From: Pseudomonadota bacterium
GTDB lineage: Bacteria; Pseudomonadota; Alphaproteobacteria; Rhizobiales; Aestuariivirgaceae
Reading direction: 5' to 3'
Assembly (NCBI GenBank): GCA_020161855.1
Contig: JAIUNJ010000002.1
Coordinates: forward strand, 124,001 to 188,000
Length of the DNA stretch: 64,000 nucleotides
Part shown: positions 33,001-41,993 of the stretch, piece by piece
Position numbering within the stretch: the stretch's first letter is position 1
Layout: every line of letters starts with the position of its first letter
The notes under the pieces: model-generated
What the model saw: the letters and a program-made list of their open reading frames with translations, nothing else
Databases searched by the model: none
Told to the model about the DNA's origin: nothing
Position numbers and translations under genes: made by a program

Positions 33001-35817
33001 CTATCGCTTTGTAACCGTCACTTCGACGCGCCGGTTGATGGCATAACCCTCGCGCGTGCGCTCCGTGCTGATCGGCATGGTTTCGCCGTACCCGCGGAAC
33101 GTCAGCCGGTTGGCCTCAATTCCCCTCTGCTCCAGCAGCTTGGTGATCGCTGCGGCGCGGTTCTCGCTGAGCGTCAGATTGTATCCCGGCGAACCGCGCT
33201 CATCGGCATGGCCGCTCAGTTCAATGTGAACCCCCACACAGCGCGGATCCTTGAGCAGCGCTGCATACTGCGAGAGAGAGATTTCGTATTTCGGATCAAG
33301 GGTTTCTGCATCGAGAGTAAAGCGAAGTGGGAACACCGAGCTGATTCTTTCCAAGACGCCGGTGCAATCATAGGCCGGCGCTGCGGAAGCTTGCCCCGCC
33401 GCCGCGACAGTCAATTCTCCAGCAGACCCATCATCCTGTATGCGGCCATGCCGGTCGCTGCTGCGGGCATAGACTTCATAGACACCGGGATCGACAGTGC
33501 CGCTGAGGCTGAGCGTCCAGTTGCCAGAACCGTCAGACGTAAGCGGGCTTGCAGCCGCGCCCAGATCGGCGTTGATCCCGAGCGCCGGCACTTCGACCTT
33601 GAGCGTCTTGGCCTTCGCCTCGTCCCACGTGCCTTTCAGCGCTGGCGGAGCCTTGTCTCCGGCGTAGCTTTCGATCGTCGGCTTGGCAGGAGGTGTTGCC
33701 TCCACCTCGAGCTCGGCTACTGACACATCCTTGGCCGAGATTCCGGCCGCATTGGTCGCGGTCGCTACCACGTCATAGATGCCATCCTTGAGCGGCGCCG
33801 TCACGATGAGGCGCCAGTTGCCTTTCGCATCGGCCCGGAGATTCGAATCCCGTCCAAGCACATAGCTGTGCCCGCCAAGCGAGACCTCAAGAGTCTTGGC
33901 CTCGGCGACAGGCCAGGTGCCGCGGATGTTTGGCTTGCCCGTCAGGTCGAGCAGCTTCTGAACCGTCGGTGCGGGTGGCACGGGCGGAGGCGGTGGCGCT
34001 GCTACCACAATGGCATTTTCCGCTACGGTCTGCGTCACGTTCCCCAGCTTGTCAGCAAGCTTAAACTCGACGTTGTAGCTGCCGGGCGCAAACTTGCGGG
34101 CAGGCGCGAAGGTGAACTTGCCCGGCGCATCGCTGGTCAGGGCGGCCCCCCGGCCCAGTATATACTCCCGGCCGTCGACCGTGGCCGAGAAGGACGACGT
34201 GTCGGCCTGATTGAATGTTCCCGTGAGCGCGTAAGGCCAAGACGTCCCTTCAGCAACCGGATCCAGTGCCGGCGCCGCCGGGCCTGCCGTATCGACCTCA
34301 AGCTCGGCAACCGAGAGGTCGCGCGTCGCTGCGCCAGCAGCGTTTGTTGCCGAAACAACCACGTCGTAGATACCATCCTTGAGTGGCTGCGAGGGTGTGA
34401 GTGTCCAATTGCCCGCAGCGTCTGAGGTCAACGCAGCGTCCTTGCCGAGTTCGTAGGCCGTGCCACCCACGGTGACGGTGAGCGATTGGGCTTCGCCCTG
34501 CGGCCAGGTGCCCGATATCTGTGGCGTTGCCGAAGCAGCCACCGCCTTGCTTACTGTTGGCGCGGGCGGCGGAACATCTGCTGCGGCTGTAGGCTGCTCG
34601 ACGGCTGGAGCAGCAACCGCGTCAGGCACAACAATGGCCTTCCCCACCTTCTGGGTGGTCACATTGCCTGCCCCGTCAACCAGCTTGAAATCGACGTCAT
34701 GACTGCCGGGCGCAAGCTTGCGCGACGGTGCAAAGACGAAGTTGCCCTTGCCATCCGACGTGAGCGCCGCGCCCCGGTTGAGGACATATTCCCGGCCGTC
34801 GAGCGTGGCACTGAAGAACTTCGTGTCAGCTTCATCGAAGGTGCCGGACAGGGACTGCGCCTGCCCGGAGACCGAGAGCACCGGCGCAGCCGGCCCTGCC
34901 GAATCGGCCGCAGAAGCAGCGGGAGGAGGCGCGGCGGCGGGCTCCGGCACGACAAAGGCCTTTTCGGCCTTGAATGCCGTGACATTACCCACTTTGTCGG
35001 CCAACTTGAAATCGACATCATAGTGGCCGGGCACCAGCTTGCGCGACGGAGCGAAACTGAAATTCCCTGCCCCATCCGAGGTCAACGCCGCCCCGCGGTT
35101 CAGGACATATTCCCGGCCATCCAGCGTGGCGCTGAATGATGCGGTGTCAGCCTCGTCAAAGGTACCTGCGAGAGCGAGGCCGCCAGAAGTGGTCAAGGCC
35201 GGTGCTGTGGGGCCTGTTGTGTCGGGCGGTGGCGGCAGCTTGACGGTGAGCTTGCCTGGCGCAGCGGATGCGACTGTCTGCTTGTCCCCGTCGGAAACCT
35301 CGGCCGAGACATCATAGTCACCATCAGCCAACGGTGCTGCGAGAGCCAGAGTCCAGTTAGGGCCATCTGCCGTCAATTCAGGGTTCTGGCCCAGCTTGTA
35401 AGTGGTTCCGGCGACAGTCACGGCGAGGGTTTTGGCCGTTTCGTTGCCATAAGTGCCCTTGATCACGGGCGTTGCCGAATCCGAGACAAAGGATTCGACA
35501 ACCGGAGGCGACAGCCTGACCGGCTCCACAACCTGGGCGACAGATCCGACTGTGCGGATGCCATAAGTGCCCCTAACAGCGCTCACCGCCGCGTCGACTG
35601 CCGCCTGGCTTGTTGCTGTTCCTGCCACCGTTGCATCGCGGCCGTCAAAGCTCAGGGTTGCCCAGCTTGTCGACTCACTGGCGGTCACGGCCGCCGTGGC
35701 CCGACTCAAAACGTCATTCTTCAAGTCTTCGGTTGTAATGAACGTGGCAGCCAGCCACGGAAGACCTGCCCCAACAAGCGACCACGGGAGCCATTTCGAC
35801 GGGCGCCACTTGTACAT
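33001..35817 (-). CDS. OmpA-family protein with BON-like domain and seven Ig-like repeats
   Basis: A 938-residue envelope protein. An N-terminal membrane segment (about 10-28) is followed by a BON-like domain (about 40-97), seven Ig-like/FN3-like modules (about 113-805) of two alternating types, one opening with a GTW/GTY-like strand and one with GTF...DGREYVL, and a C-terminal OmpA peptidoglycan-binding domain (about 820-938) with LSGHADERGSPGYNLTLSENRA and NRRVEV. It probably spans the periplasm anchored at both ends. The ATG at 35817 has GGGAGGTG upstream. It is the first gene of a three-gene operon, divergent from the porin. Confidence 0.88.
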   Translation of the reverse strand: MYKWRPSKWLPWSLVGAGLPWLAATFITTEDLKNDVLSRATAAVTASESTSWATLSFDGRDATVAGTATSQAAVDAAVSAVRGTYGIRTVGSVAQVVEPVRLSPPVVESFVSDSATPVIKGTYGNETAKTLAVTVAGTTYKLGQNPELTADGPNWTLALAAPLADGDYDVSAEVSDGDKQTVASAAPGKLTVKLPPPPDTTGPTAPALTTSGGLALAGTFDEADTASFSATLDGREYVLNRGAALTSDGAGNFSFAPSRKLVPGHYDVDFKLADKVGNVTAFKAEKAFVVPEPAAAPPPAASAADSAGPAAPVLSVSGQAQSLSGTFDEADTKFFSATLDGREYVLNRGAALTSDGKGNFVFAPSRKLAPGSHDVDFKLVDGAGNVTTQKVGKAIVVPDAVAAPAVEQPTAAADVPPPAPTVSKAVAASATPQISGTWPQGEAQSLTVTVGGTAYELGKDAALTSDAAGNWTLTPSQPLKDGIYDVVVSATNAAGAATRDLSVAELEVDTAGPAAPALDPVAEGTSWPYALTGTFNQADTSSFSATVDGREYILGRGAALTSDAPGKFTFAPARKFAPGSYNVEFKLADKLGNVTQTVAENAIVVAAPPPPPVPPAPTVQKLLDLTGKPNIRGTWPVAEAKTLEVSLGGHSYVLGRDSNLRADAKGNWRLIVTAPLKDGIYDVVATATNAAGISAKDVSVAELEVEATPPAKPTIESYAGDKAPPALKGTWDEAKAKTLKVEVPALGINADLGAAASPLTSDGSGNWTLSLSGTVDPGVYEVYARSSDRHGRIQDDGSAGELTVAAAGQASAAPAYDCTGVLERISSVFPLRFTLDAETLDPKYEISLSQYAALLKDPRCVGVHIELSGHADERGSPGYNLTLSENRAAAITKLLEQRGIEANRLTFRGYGETMPISTERTREGYAINRRVEVTVTKR
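33405..35480 (-). repeat. Tandem Ig-like module repeats in the OmpA-family gene
   Basis: Seven imperfect modules of about 85-100 residues. Modules 2, 3 and 5 share TFDEADT or TFNQADT then FSATLDGREYVL; modules 1, 4, 6 and 7 share the GTW/GTY opening. Recurrent DNA blocks, such as the CATATTCCCGGCC-type segment on the plus strand, show recent amplification, especially of modules 2 and 3. The copy number may vary between strains. Confidence 0.8.
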
Positions 35818-36170
35818 GCGTTCACCTCCCTGTGCCCCGAGCCTCGCATTTTGGGGGATCGCGGCAAAGGCCTCAAAACCGCCCCGAAGGCTTGGAATTC
35901 AGCATCTTGCTAGCACTTCGACGGGTTCTTGCCTATCCCTCTGCGCCAGTCCTCCAGAGCCCTGTACGTGCCTGGACTGCCCCGCGGACCGCACTGTGGC
36001 AGGCTTGCCACATGTGGCGACTTTCTGGCCAGAACGAGGCCTTGTTCGTTGACGTTAACGGTCGAAGAAGCGAGAAAGTCCCTGTGTGCGATGACTCGTG
36101 CATTGCCTACCCAATTTTCTTGCAGGGGATCGGGGGGCTAGTCCAACTCCAAAAGTTTGGGAGAAACCAA
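35818..36170. promoter_or_regulatory. Divergent promoter region of the OmpA operon and porin
   Basis: A 353-bp gap between divergent envelope genes. It holds the ribosome sites GGGAGGTG for the OmpA gene and TTGGGAG for the porin. GTTGACGTTAAC at about 36048-36059 is the nearest -35-like/palindromic candidate for the porin, but no convincing -10 follows. The frame is open through the gap in the porin frame, but its composition is not coding-like. Confidence 0.35.
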
Positions 36171-37373
36171 ATGAAAGTTATGAAGCTTGCTCTTCTCGGT
36201 GCAGCTGCTGTGGCAGCCGTGTCGGTTAGCGCTCGCGCTGACGATCTGTCCGATCTCAAGGCTCAGATTGAAGCGCTGAACGGCCGTATCTCCCAGCTCG
36301 AATCCGCTCCGGCGGTTCCTGCTGGCTATCAGCTGATGACGCTGACCGAAGCCCCGAAGATCCTGGCTCCTGGCGTCGAACTCGACAAGAACGAGATGCC
36401 AACCGTCAAGACCATCGGCATCCTGCCGACGGCTGACGTCCCGGCTTCGACCAACATCCAGTGGGATGGCTACGTCCGCGCCGCGATCTACTACGCTGAA
36501 GACCGCAGCTACAGCGATGACGCTTACGATGACGCCGATGTGGTGTTCAAGTCGCGCGCTCGTCTGAACCTCACCGCCACGACCGACACGGCCGTGGGTG
36601 AAGTCGGTGCCTTCATCCGTTTCGAAGTGAACTCTGAAGGTCACTTCCTGAACGCCGCCGGCATCTCGTCGGATGGTGATGGTTACTCGGGTACGGCTGA
36701 AATCATCCGTTGGTACGGCTGGTGGAAGATCACCCCGGAAGTGTCGCTGCTCGGCGGTTACACTGAATCGATCGGCAAGGTCGCTCTCGGTATGGGCGCT
36801 TGCACCTGCAACTACGTTGGCTACGTTGGCACGACGGAAGGTCAGGACGACTCGACGCAGTTCCAGCTCCGTTATGACTCGGGCCCGATCTCGGCTGCTA
36901 TCGCTGTCGAGAACCACGACACGACCGACGAAGACAGCGACTACGCAGTCGCCGCCTCGTTGGCTTGGAAGGGTGACACGGTCTCCGGTAAGATCGCTGG
37001 TGTTGTGACCGAAGAAGACGGTCTCGGCAGCGATGACACCGCTTGGGAAGTCGGCGCCGGCATCACTTTCGGCCTCGACATGATCACCGTGACGGCCATG
37101 GCCGGTCTGGGTGAAGATCTCCAGTACGCTGACAGCTACTGGGTGGCTTCTATCTTGGCCTCGGCTGCTCTCAGCGAGAGCGTGACCCTCGAAGTCGGCG
37201 CTGGCATCGCCTCGCCGGATGGTGACGACAACGACGAGTACAGCGTTTACGGTGCGGCCTACTGGTCGCCTGTGAGCCAGCTGTCCATCGGCGCTGAAGT
37301 TGCATGGGGCAAGAACGAAGCTGATGACGACGGCGCTATCGAAGCCGCTCTCGTGACGGTCTTCTCGTTCTAA
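36171..37373 (+). CDS. Porin
   Basis: A 400-residue outer-membrane porin of the alphaproteobacterial Porin_2-like type. The signal peptide MKVMKLALLGAAAVAAVSV ends near SARAD; a short coiled-coil-like stretch (LSDLKAQIEALNGRISQLES) precedes the barrel, which ends in the outer-membrane terminal VTVFSF. Codon choice is shifted (many GCT, GGT, CGT) relative to neighbours, typical of very high expression. The ATG at 36171 is preceded by GGGAG. A strong intrinsic terminator follows, so it is monocistronic. Confidence 0.93.
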   Translation: MKVMKLALLGAAAVAAVSVSARADDLSDLKAQIEALNGRISQLESAPAVPAGYQLMTLTEAPKILAPGVELDKNEMPTVKTIGILPTADVPASTNIQWDGYVRAAIYYAEDRSYSDDAYDDADVVFKSRARLNLTATTDTAVGEVGAFIRFEVNSEGHFLNAAGISSDGDGYSGTAEIIRWYGWWKITPEVSLLGGYTESIGKVALGMGACTCNYVGYVGTTEGQDDSTQFQLRYDSGPISAAIAVENHDTTDEDSDYAVAASLAWKGDTVSGKIAGVVTEEDGLGSDDTAWEVGAGITFGLDMITVTAMAGLGEDLQYADSYWVASILASAALSESVTLEVGAGIASPDGDDNDEYSVYGAAYWSPVSQLSIGAEVAWGKNEADDDGAIEAALVTVFSF

Positions 37374-37397
37374 TCTCTGAGCAATCAGGAATTGGGA

Positions 37398-37427
37398 ACG
37401 GCCCGCTTCGGTGGGCCGTTTTCTTTT
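37398..37427 (+). terminator. Rho-independent terminator of the porin gene
   Basis: ACGGCCC (37398-37404) and GGGCCGT (37413-37419) form a perfect 7-bp stem with the stable GCTTCGGT loop, followed by TTTCTTTT. It lies 25 bp after the porin stop. Confidence 0.9.
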
Positions 37428-37526
37428 GTATTGTTGGTTGTGCGTTGCCCCTGGTGCAACAACTGCAAGCAGCCTTGTTGCTGCCCCTTTCCTCCGCTAA
37501 GAACTTTTGGAAATACCGGGTGCGCT

Positions 37527-38348
37527 TTGAACCGTTGTCTCTCTCTCTTGGTTGTTGCCATGTTGCTTTCTGCTTGTGCTGGCGGAGAGACAATCGACTT
37601 GGAAAGCCGCTCCATCGCTGTTGAGCAGAATGCAATTCCGACGGCCGGTGCCGCAGCGTCGGTCTCGCACCTGTTGCCGCAGACCGGCCCGACCTATGTT
37701 ACGCTGAACGTCATCAAAACCGACAAATTCGAAGCGAACGCCATGAAGTCGCGTGGCACAGCAGTCACGTCCGGCAGCGGTTATCTCGTGGATGGTTCAG
37801 GCCTCGTCATGACGGCCGCCCATGTGGCCGTCGAGAAAGGCAATGACATCTCGGCCCGTGCTGCAAACGGCCGGGTCTATTCCGGCAAGGTCATCGCCAT
37901 AAACCCCAGCAACGACATGGCGATCATCAAGCTGCGCGGATACTCCGGCATGGCCGCCAAGCCTGCCTCCCCGGGCTGCGTTGCCCAGGGAGAACTCGTC
38001 TACACCCTGGGGCGCCCGCACGCACAGGGTGACACAGCACGTGTCGGCGCTCTCGAAAGCCTTCACTTCGGCCGTGCTGTTGCCTACGGGCGTTTTGGCT
38101 ATCCTGACGCGCTCGTGCTGCGCATGGGCACTCAGAAGGGCGAATCCGGCGGCCCCCTCTTCAACTCCAGCGGACGACTGATCGGAATGGTGGTCAGCAC
38201 ATTGACCGACTCCACCGGGCGCCTGATCAACGTGGCTCACGCCGTGCCGTCGACGGCCCTCGCCAAATTCCTTTGCAGTGAAACGCAATGCTCGCCCGAC
38301 TGGGCAAGGCTATCATCAGCGCAAGTCGAATCCTGCGACGGCGCCTGA
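37527..38348 (+). CDS. Trypsin-like serine protease lipoprotein
   Basis: A 273-residue exported protease. The N terminus MNRCLSLLVVAMLLSACAGG has a lipobox LSAC. The catalytic triad of the DegP/trypsin-like fold is visible: His in VMTAAHVAVEKG, Asp in NDMAIIKL and Ser in GESGGPLFNSSG. No PDZ domain. The start is a TTG at 37527; an ATG at 37392 would read through the porin terminator and the next in-frame ATG (37560) removes the signal core. It probably has its own promoter. Confidence 0.82.
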   Translation: MNRCLSLLVVAMLLSACAGGETIDLESRSIAVEQNAIPTAGAAASVSHLLPQTGPTYVTLNVIKTDKFEANAMKSRGTAVTSGSGYLVDGSGLVMTAAHVAVEKGNDISARAANGRVYSGKVIAINPSNDMAIIKLRGYSGMAAKPASPGCVAQGELVYTLGRPHAQGDTARVGALESLHFGRAVAYGRFGYPDALVLRMGTQKGESGGPLFNSSGRLIGMVVSTLTDSTGRLINVAHAVPSTALAKFLCSETQCSPDWARLSSAQVESCDGA

Positions 38349-38359
38349 CGCCATGCTAC

Positions 38360-39331
38360 TCAGGGGATCAGGATAGTCGTTCCCGTCGTCTTGCGTGCTT
38401 CCAGATCACGATGGGCCTGAGCCGCCTGAGCAAGAGCATAGCGCTGGTTGATCGCGATCTTCACCTTGCCTGAGGCGACCATGGCCACCACCTCGGCAGC
38501 TGTCTCCTTGAACTCGGCATCTGCAGCGACGTAGCTACCCAAAGTGGGACGCGTGACATACAGCGATCCCCGGGCAGCGAGCAGCCCGAGATCCAGCGAC
38601 TTTACCGGACCTGATGCGTTGCCGAAGCTCACGAGCAAACCGCGCGGGCTCAATGAATCCAGTGATGACATCAGTGTCGCCTGGCCGACGCCATCATAGA
38701 CAACAGGTACACCTGCCCCACCGGTGATCTCCCGGACGCGCTTGGCCACGTCCTCCTGGGACGAATCGATCACATGCGCGCAACCATGTGCCTTTGCGGT
38801 CTCAATCTTCTCGGCCCGGCCCACGACCCCGATAACCTTGACACCGAGTGCCTTGGCCCACTGCGACAGAATGAGACCGACGCCGCCTGCCGCCGCATGC
38901 AGCAGAATGGTCTGGCCGCGCTTTACGCGATAGGTGGCGCGCAACAGATAGCGCACGGTCATGCCCTTCAGCATCATGCCGGCCGCTGTCTCATCGCTGA
39001 TGGCCTTCGGCAACTTGACGACCCGATTGGCCTGGACGTTCCTGACCTGCGCATAGGCACCGACCGGGCCTGTTCCATAGGCCACGCGATCACCAACCTT
39101 CAGTCCCTTTACAGCCACACCGACGGCCTCAACGACACCCGCAGCCTCGCCGCCAAGGCCTGCCGGCAAGGGCACCGGATAGAGACCGCTGCGATGATAG
39201 GTATCGATGAAGTTCAGACCGATCGCGGTCTGGCGCAGCCTGACCTCGCCTTCCCCTGGCGGCGGCACATCAACATCCACATACTTCAGAACTTCCGGGC
39301 CGCCCGTCTGCTCAAACTTGATCGCCTTCAT
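38360..39331 (-). CDS. qor: NADPH:quinone oxidoreductase (zeta-crystallin type)
   Basis: A 323-residue MDR-family oxidoreductase. N-terminal GroES-like domain (RQTAIGLNFIDTYHRSGLYP; GGEAAGVVEAVG) and Rossmann domain with HAAAGGVGLILSQWAKALG for NADPH. No zinc ligands. It reduces quinones or related electrophiles in the cytoplasm. The ATG at 39331 gives the usual MKAIKFEQTGGPEVL start. Tail-to-tail with the serine protease. Confidence 0.92.
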   Translation of the reverse strand: MKAIKFEQTGGPEVLKYVDVDVPPPGEGEVRLRQTAIGLNFIDTYHRSGLYPVPLPAGLGGEAAGVVEAVGVAVKGLKVGDRVAYGTGPVGAYAQVRNVQANRVVKLPKAISDETAAGMMLKGMTVRYLLRATYRVKRGQTILLHAAAGGVGLILSQWAKALGVKVIGVVGRAEKIETAKAHGCAHVIDSSQEDVAKRVREITGGAGVPVVYDGVGQATLMSSLDSLSPRGLLVSFGNASGPVKSLDLGLLAARGSLYVTRPTLGSYVAADAEFKETAAEVVAMVASGKVKIAINQRYALAQAAQAHRDLEARKTTGTTILIP

Positions 39332-39532
39332 GAATGCATTCCCCGCTGATACCCGGCCGCAATATCCGGCTCGGTGCTCCCACAAGCTTATAACCGGCAT
39401 GTGTTTGTTGTCATGCATTGCCTGAAGGCCGGACCCTTGCGCGCCCCGAACAGAACCCGGCCAGATGCACTTGCATCGGGCCTTGCGATGGCGCAATTCA
39501 CTGACACTTCAAGTGTTTCCAGAGCCATACTG

Positions 39533-40702
39533 ATGACAACCCCTATCTCTCCGCTCGTCGCTCGCGTTGAAGCGCCGCCTATTGCCGAAGCCATGAGCTG
39601 GGTTCGTCCGGGACCACGCAACCGTGATCTCCTGAACATGTGCCAGGCCGTTCCGAGTTATCCACCGGCTGAGTCTCTCCAGGCGGAATTTGCGCGCCTG
39701 GCGGCGCTGCCCCACATGGGCGGATATACTGACAGCCTTGGCATCGGCCCCCTGCGCGAGGCCCATGCCCGCCACATCAGCCAGGACTATCGCTGCATCA
39801 TTCAGCCAGATCAGGTCGCCCTCACCTCCGGCTGCAACCAGGCCTTCGCCGCCGTTGTCATGGCCGTGGCGAAGGCCGGCGACGAGATCATTCTTCCAGC
39901 CCCCTACTACTTCAATCACCAAATGTGGCTCACGATGCTCGGCATTGGCATCAAGACCATCCCGGCGTTCTCCGCCTCGGGCTCTCATCCGGATCCCGCC
40001 ATAGCTGCAGCGGCTGTCGGGCCCAACACTAAGGCGATTGTTCTGTGCTCGCCGAATAATCCGACAGGGGCTGTTTATCCGCCACCCGTCCTGCAGGCCT
40101 TCTATGACCTCGCACGCGAACACGGGCTGGCACTGGTCATTGACGAAACCTACAAAGACTTTCGCCCGTTCCCGGAGCCAGCACACGGCCTCTTTCTCAA
40201 CAAGGACTGGGATGACACACTCGTCCAGCTCTACAGTTTCTCGAAGGTCTATGCGCTAGCGGGCTACCGGCTCGGCGCCATCATCGGCAAGCCTTCGCTT
40301 CTTGCAGAAACGGTCAAGATCCTCGACTGCATGACCATCTGCCCGCCTCATATCACACAGGAGGGAGTGGTCTTTGCGCTGCGTGAGCTGGAAAGCTGGA
40401 AATCGCAGAAGCTTTCCCTGATGGCCGAGCGCCTCTCGGCCATCCGCACGGCATTCTCGCATCCGGAATTGCGCTACGAACTGGTGAGCAGTGGCGCCTA
40501 TTTTGCCTATGTCCGACACCCATTCCGGGGACAGAAATCAAAGGATGTCGCGATCAGACTGGCCCAGGAAAATGATGTCCTCTGCCTGCCCGGCTCGATG
40601 TTCGGCCCCGGACAGGAAGACTATCTGCGGTTTGCCTTTGCGAACGTCGATGCAAGTCTCATGGTGCCGCTGGTGGACCGGCTGATCGAAAGCCAAGGCT
40701 GA
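39533..40702 (+). CDS. Class I/II PLP-dependent aminotransferase
   Basis: A 389-residue fold-type I aminotransferase. The PLP lysine is Lys238 in SFSKVYALAGYRLG; SPNNPTGAVYPP and the C-terminal FGPGQEDYLRFAF region are conserved. The substrate is not evident; it may act on an aromatic or other amino acid. The ATG at 39533 is chosen; an in-frame ATG at 39488 would add 15 residues. It is followed after 7 bp by a glycosyltransferase-like gene, so the two may be one transcript. Confidence 0.85.
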   Translation: MTTPISPLVARVEAPPIAEAMSWVRPGPRNRDLLNMCQAVPSYPPAESLQAEFARLAALPHMGGYTDSLGIGPLREAHARHISQDYRCIIQPDQVALTSGCNQAFAAVVMAVAKAGDEIILPAPYYFNHQMWLTMLGIGIKTIPAFSASGSHPDPAIAAAAVGPNTKAIVLCSPNNPTGAVYPPPVLQAFYDLAREHGLALVIDETYKDFRPFPEPAHGLFLNKDWDDTLVQLYSFSKVYALAGYRLGAIIGKPSLLAETVKILDCMTICPPHITQEGVVFALRELESWKSQKLSLMAERLSAIRTAFSHPELRYELVSSGAYFAYVRHPFRGQKSKDVAIRLAQENDVLCLPGSMFGPGQEDYLRFAFANVDASLMVPLVDRLIESQG

Positions 40703-40709
40703 CGGCTGC

Positions 40710-41891
40710 ATGGCCCGCCGCGTTCTCTTCATCAACGAGTTTGGCAGCGGGCTGACGCATTTCAATGCGCTTGTGGGCGCCTTTCGCCACATGAAGAAGC
40801 ACGCGGACATCGAAGCCAGATTCTACGTCAAGGCTGTCGATGAGCTGCAGGCGCAGGGGTTCAATGAGGCGCCCTTCGAAGCGCCGCCGCACCGCGCCCT
40901 GCATAAGAACAAGAAGCAGTTCAAGGGTCGCACCTTTGGCGAGGAGATGTTTGGCGAGATCTTTGTACTCCGCGACCAGCCCGACTTCTGGTTTGGCACA
41001 TGGGACAAGATCTTCAGCGAGTTCAATCCACATCTTGTTGTGTTGGACTACGCCCCCGTGGCGCAGATGGTGGCCTTTGGGCGATGGCCCACCATTTCCA
41101 TCGGCTACGGCTATACGATGCCACCGGCCGCAATGCCGCGCTTCGTTGCCTTCGGCCAGGAGGCGCCCAAGCCCAAGGACGAGCGCATGATGCTCGAGCA
41201 GTTTCAAGCACAGCTCGCCAAGCTTGGCATCAATCGCCTCACGAAGTTCACCGACATCTGCGCCGTGGACACGGAAGTGAACGCCACTGTTCCGCCGTTC
41301 GATCCCTACATCGAGCATCGCGCGCAGGATAGCTATGCCGGCCTCCACCATCCGGGGGGCTCACCTTGGCCTACGTCACAGGCCGAAGGGGCGATGGCCT
41401 ATTTCCACGCCTTTTCCCAGGATGACAACGATCTTCTCGCCGGTTTGAAATCTGCCGGCGTCGCAACGGACTTCTATGCAGGGCCACCGAAAGACACGTT
41501 GCTGGCGAAGTTCGCAGGTTCACACGTTACGGTGCACAGCGCACCGCTGCGCCTCAAGGAGACGCTGCCGGGCAAGGCCGTCTGCATTCACATGGGTGGG
41601 CAAGGCGTTGCCCTCGCCGCCCTCTTCGCCGGCGTTCCTCAGGTGATGCTGCATACCCATCGGGAAAATGCCTTCAACGCTCGGATCATCGCGATGAAGG
41701 GGGCCGGCATCGCGCATCCCATGCGCGCCATCGACAGAAAATCATTGCCTTCACTCATTCTTGAGGCGGCCAATGACCCGAACATGCGCCAGAAGGCATT
41801 CGAGATGGGGCGCCTTCTCTCGAAGTATCGTGACGCCGACCCGATCGGCGTGCTGGCCCGGGAGGCGTTGCAGATGACTGGTGGATCTTGA
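40710..41891 (+). CDS. GT-B-fold glycosyltransferase-like protein
   Basis: A 393-residue protein with a GT-B/UGT-like outline. N-terminal RRVLFINEFGSGLTHFNAL resembles a nucleotide-sugar or acceptor-binding Rossmann half; the C-terminal half has KAVCIHMGGQGVALAALFAGVPQVML, a variant of the HGGxGT donor-binding motif. Donor and acceptor are unknown. No signal or membrane segments. It follows the aminotransferase directly and precedes gmd by about 100 bp. Confidence 0.7.
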   Translation: MARRVLFINEFGSGLTHFNALVGAFRHMKKHADIEARFYVKAVDELQAQGFNEAPFEAPPHRALHKNKKQFKGRTFGEEMFGEIFVLRDQPDFWFGTWDKIFSEFNPHLVVLDYAPVAQMVAFGRWPTISIGYGYTMPPAAMPRFVAFGQEAPKPKDERMMLEQFQAQLAKLGINRLTKFTDICAVDTEVNATVPPFDPYIEHRAQDSYAGLHHPGGSPWPTSQAEGAMAYFHAFSQDDNDLLAGLKSAGVATDFYAGPPKDTLLAKFAGSHVTVHSAPLRLKETLPGKAVCIHMGGQGVALAALFAGVPQVMLHTHRENAFNARIIAMKGAGIAHPMRAIDRKSLPSLILEAANDPNMRQKAFEMGRLLSKYRDADPIGVLAREALQMTGGS

Positions 41892-41993
41892 GCCGCCATA
41901 AGCGATCTGGTTTTGATTGTGCGCCGGTTTTCATTTGCAGTCTGCCGGCGATCACCTAGCCCCTGAGCATCACAAGAGTGGAACGGTACAGCC

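Noticed and set aside
33405-35480. CRISPR-like repeat array
   Set aside because: The repeats are coding, about 85-100 residues long and imperfect; they are protein domains.
35832-36170. N-terminal extension of the porin frame
   Set aside because: It would place the porin signal peptide internally; the ATG at 36171 has a ribosome site and a proper signal.
37392-37526. Longer start for the serine protease
   Set aside because: It would be translated from inside the porin terminator hairpin and hide the lipoprotein signal.
41922-41950. CGCCGG/CCGGCG hairpin before gmd
   Set aside because: It has only 6 bp with a 17-nt loop and no T-run; it may be chance in GC-rich DNA.
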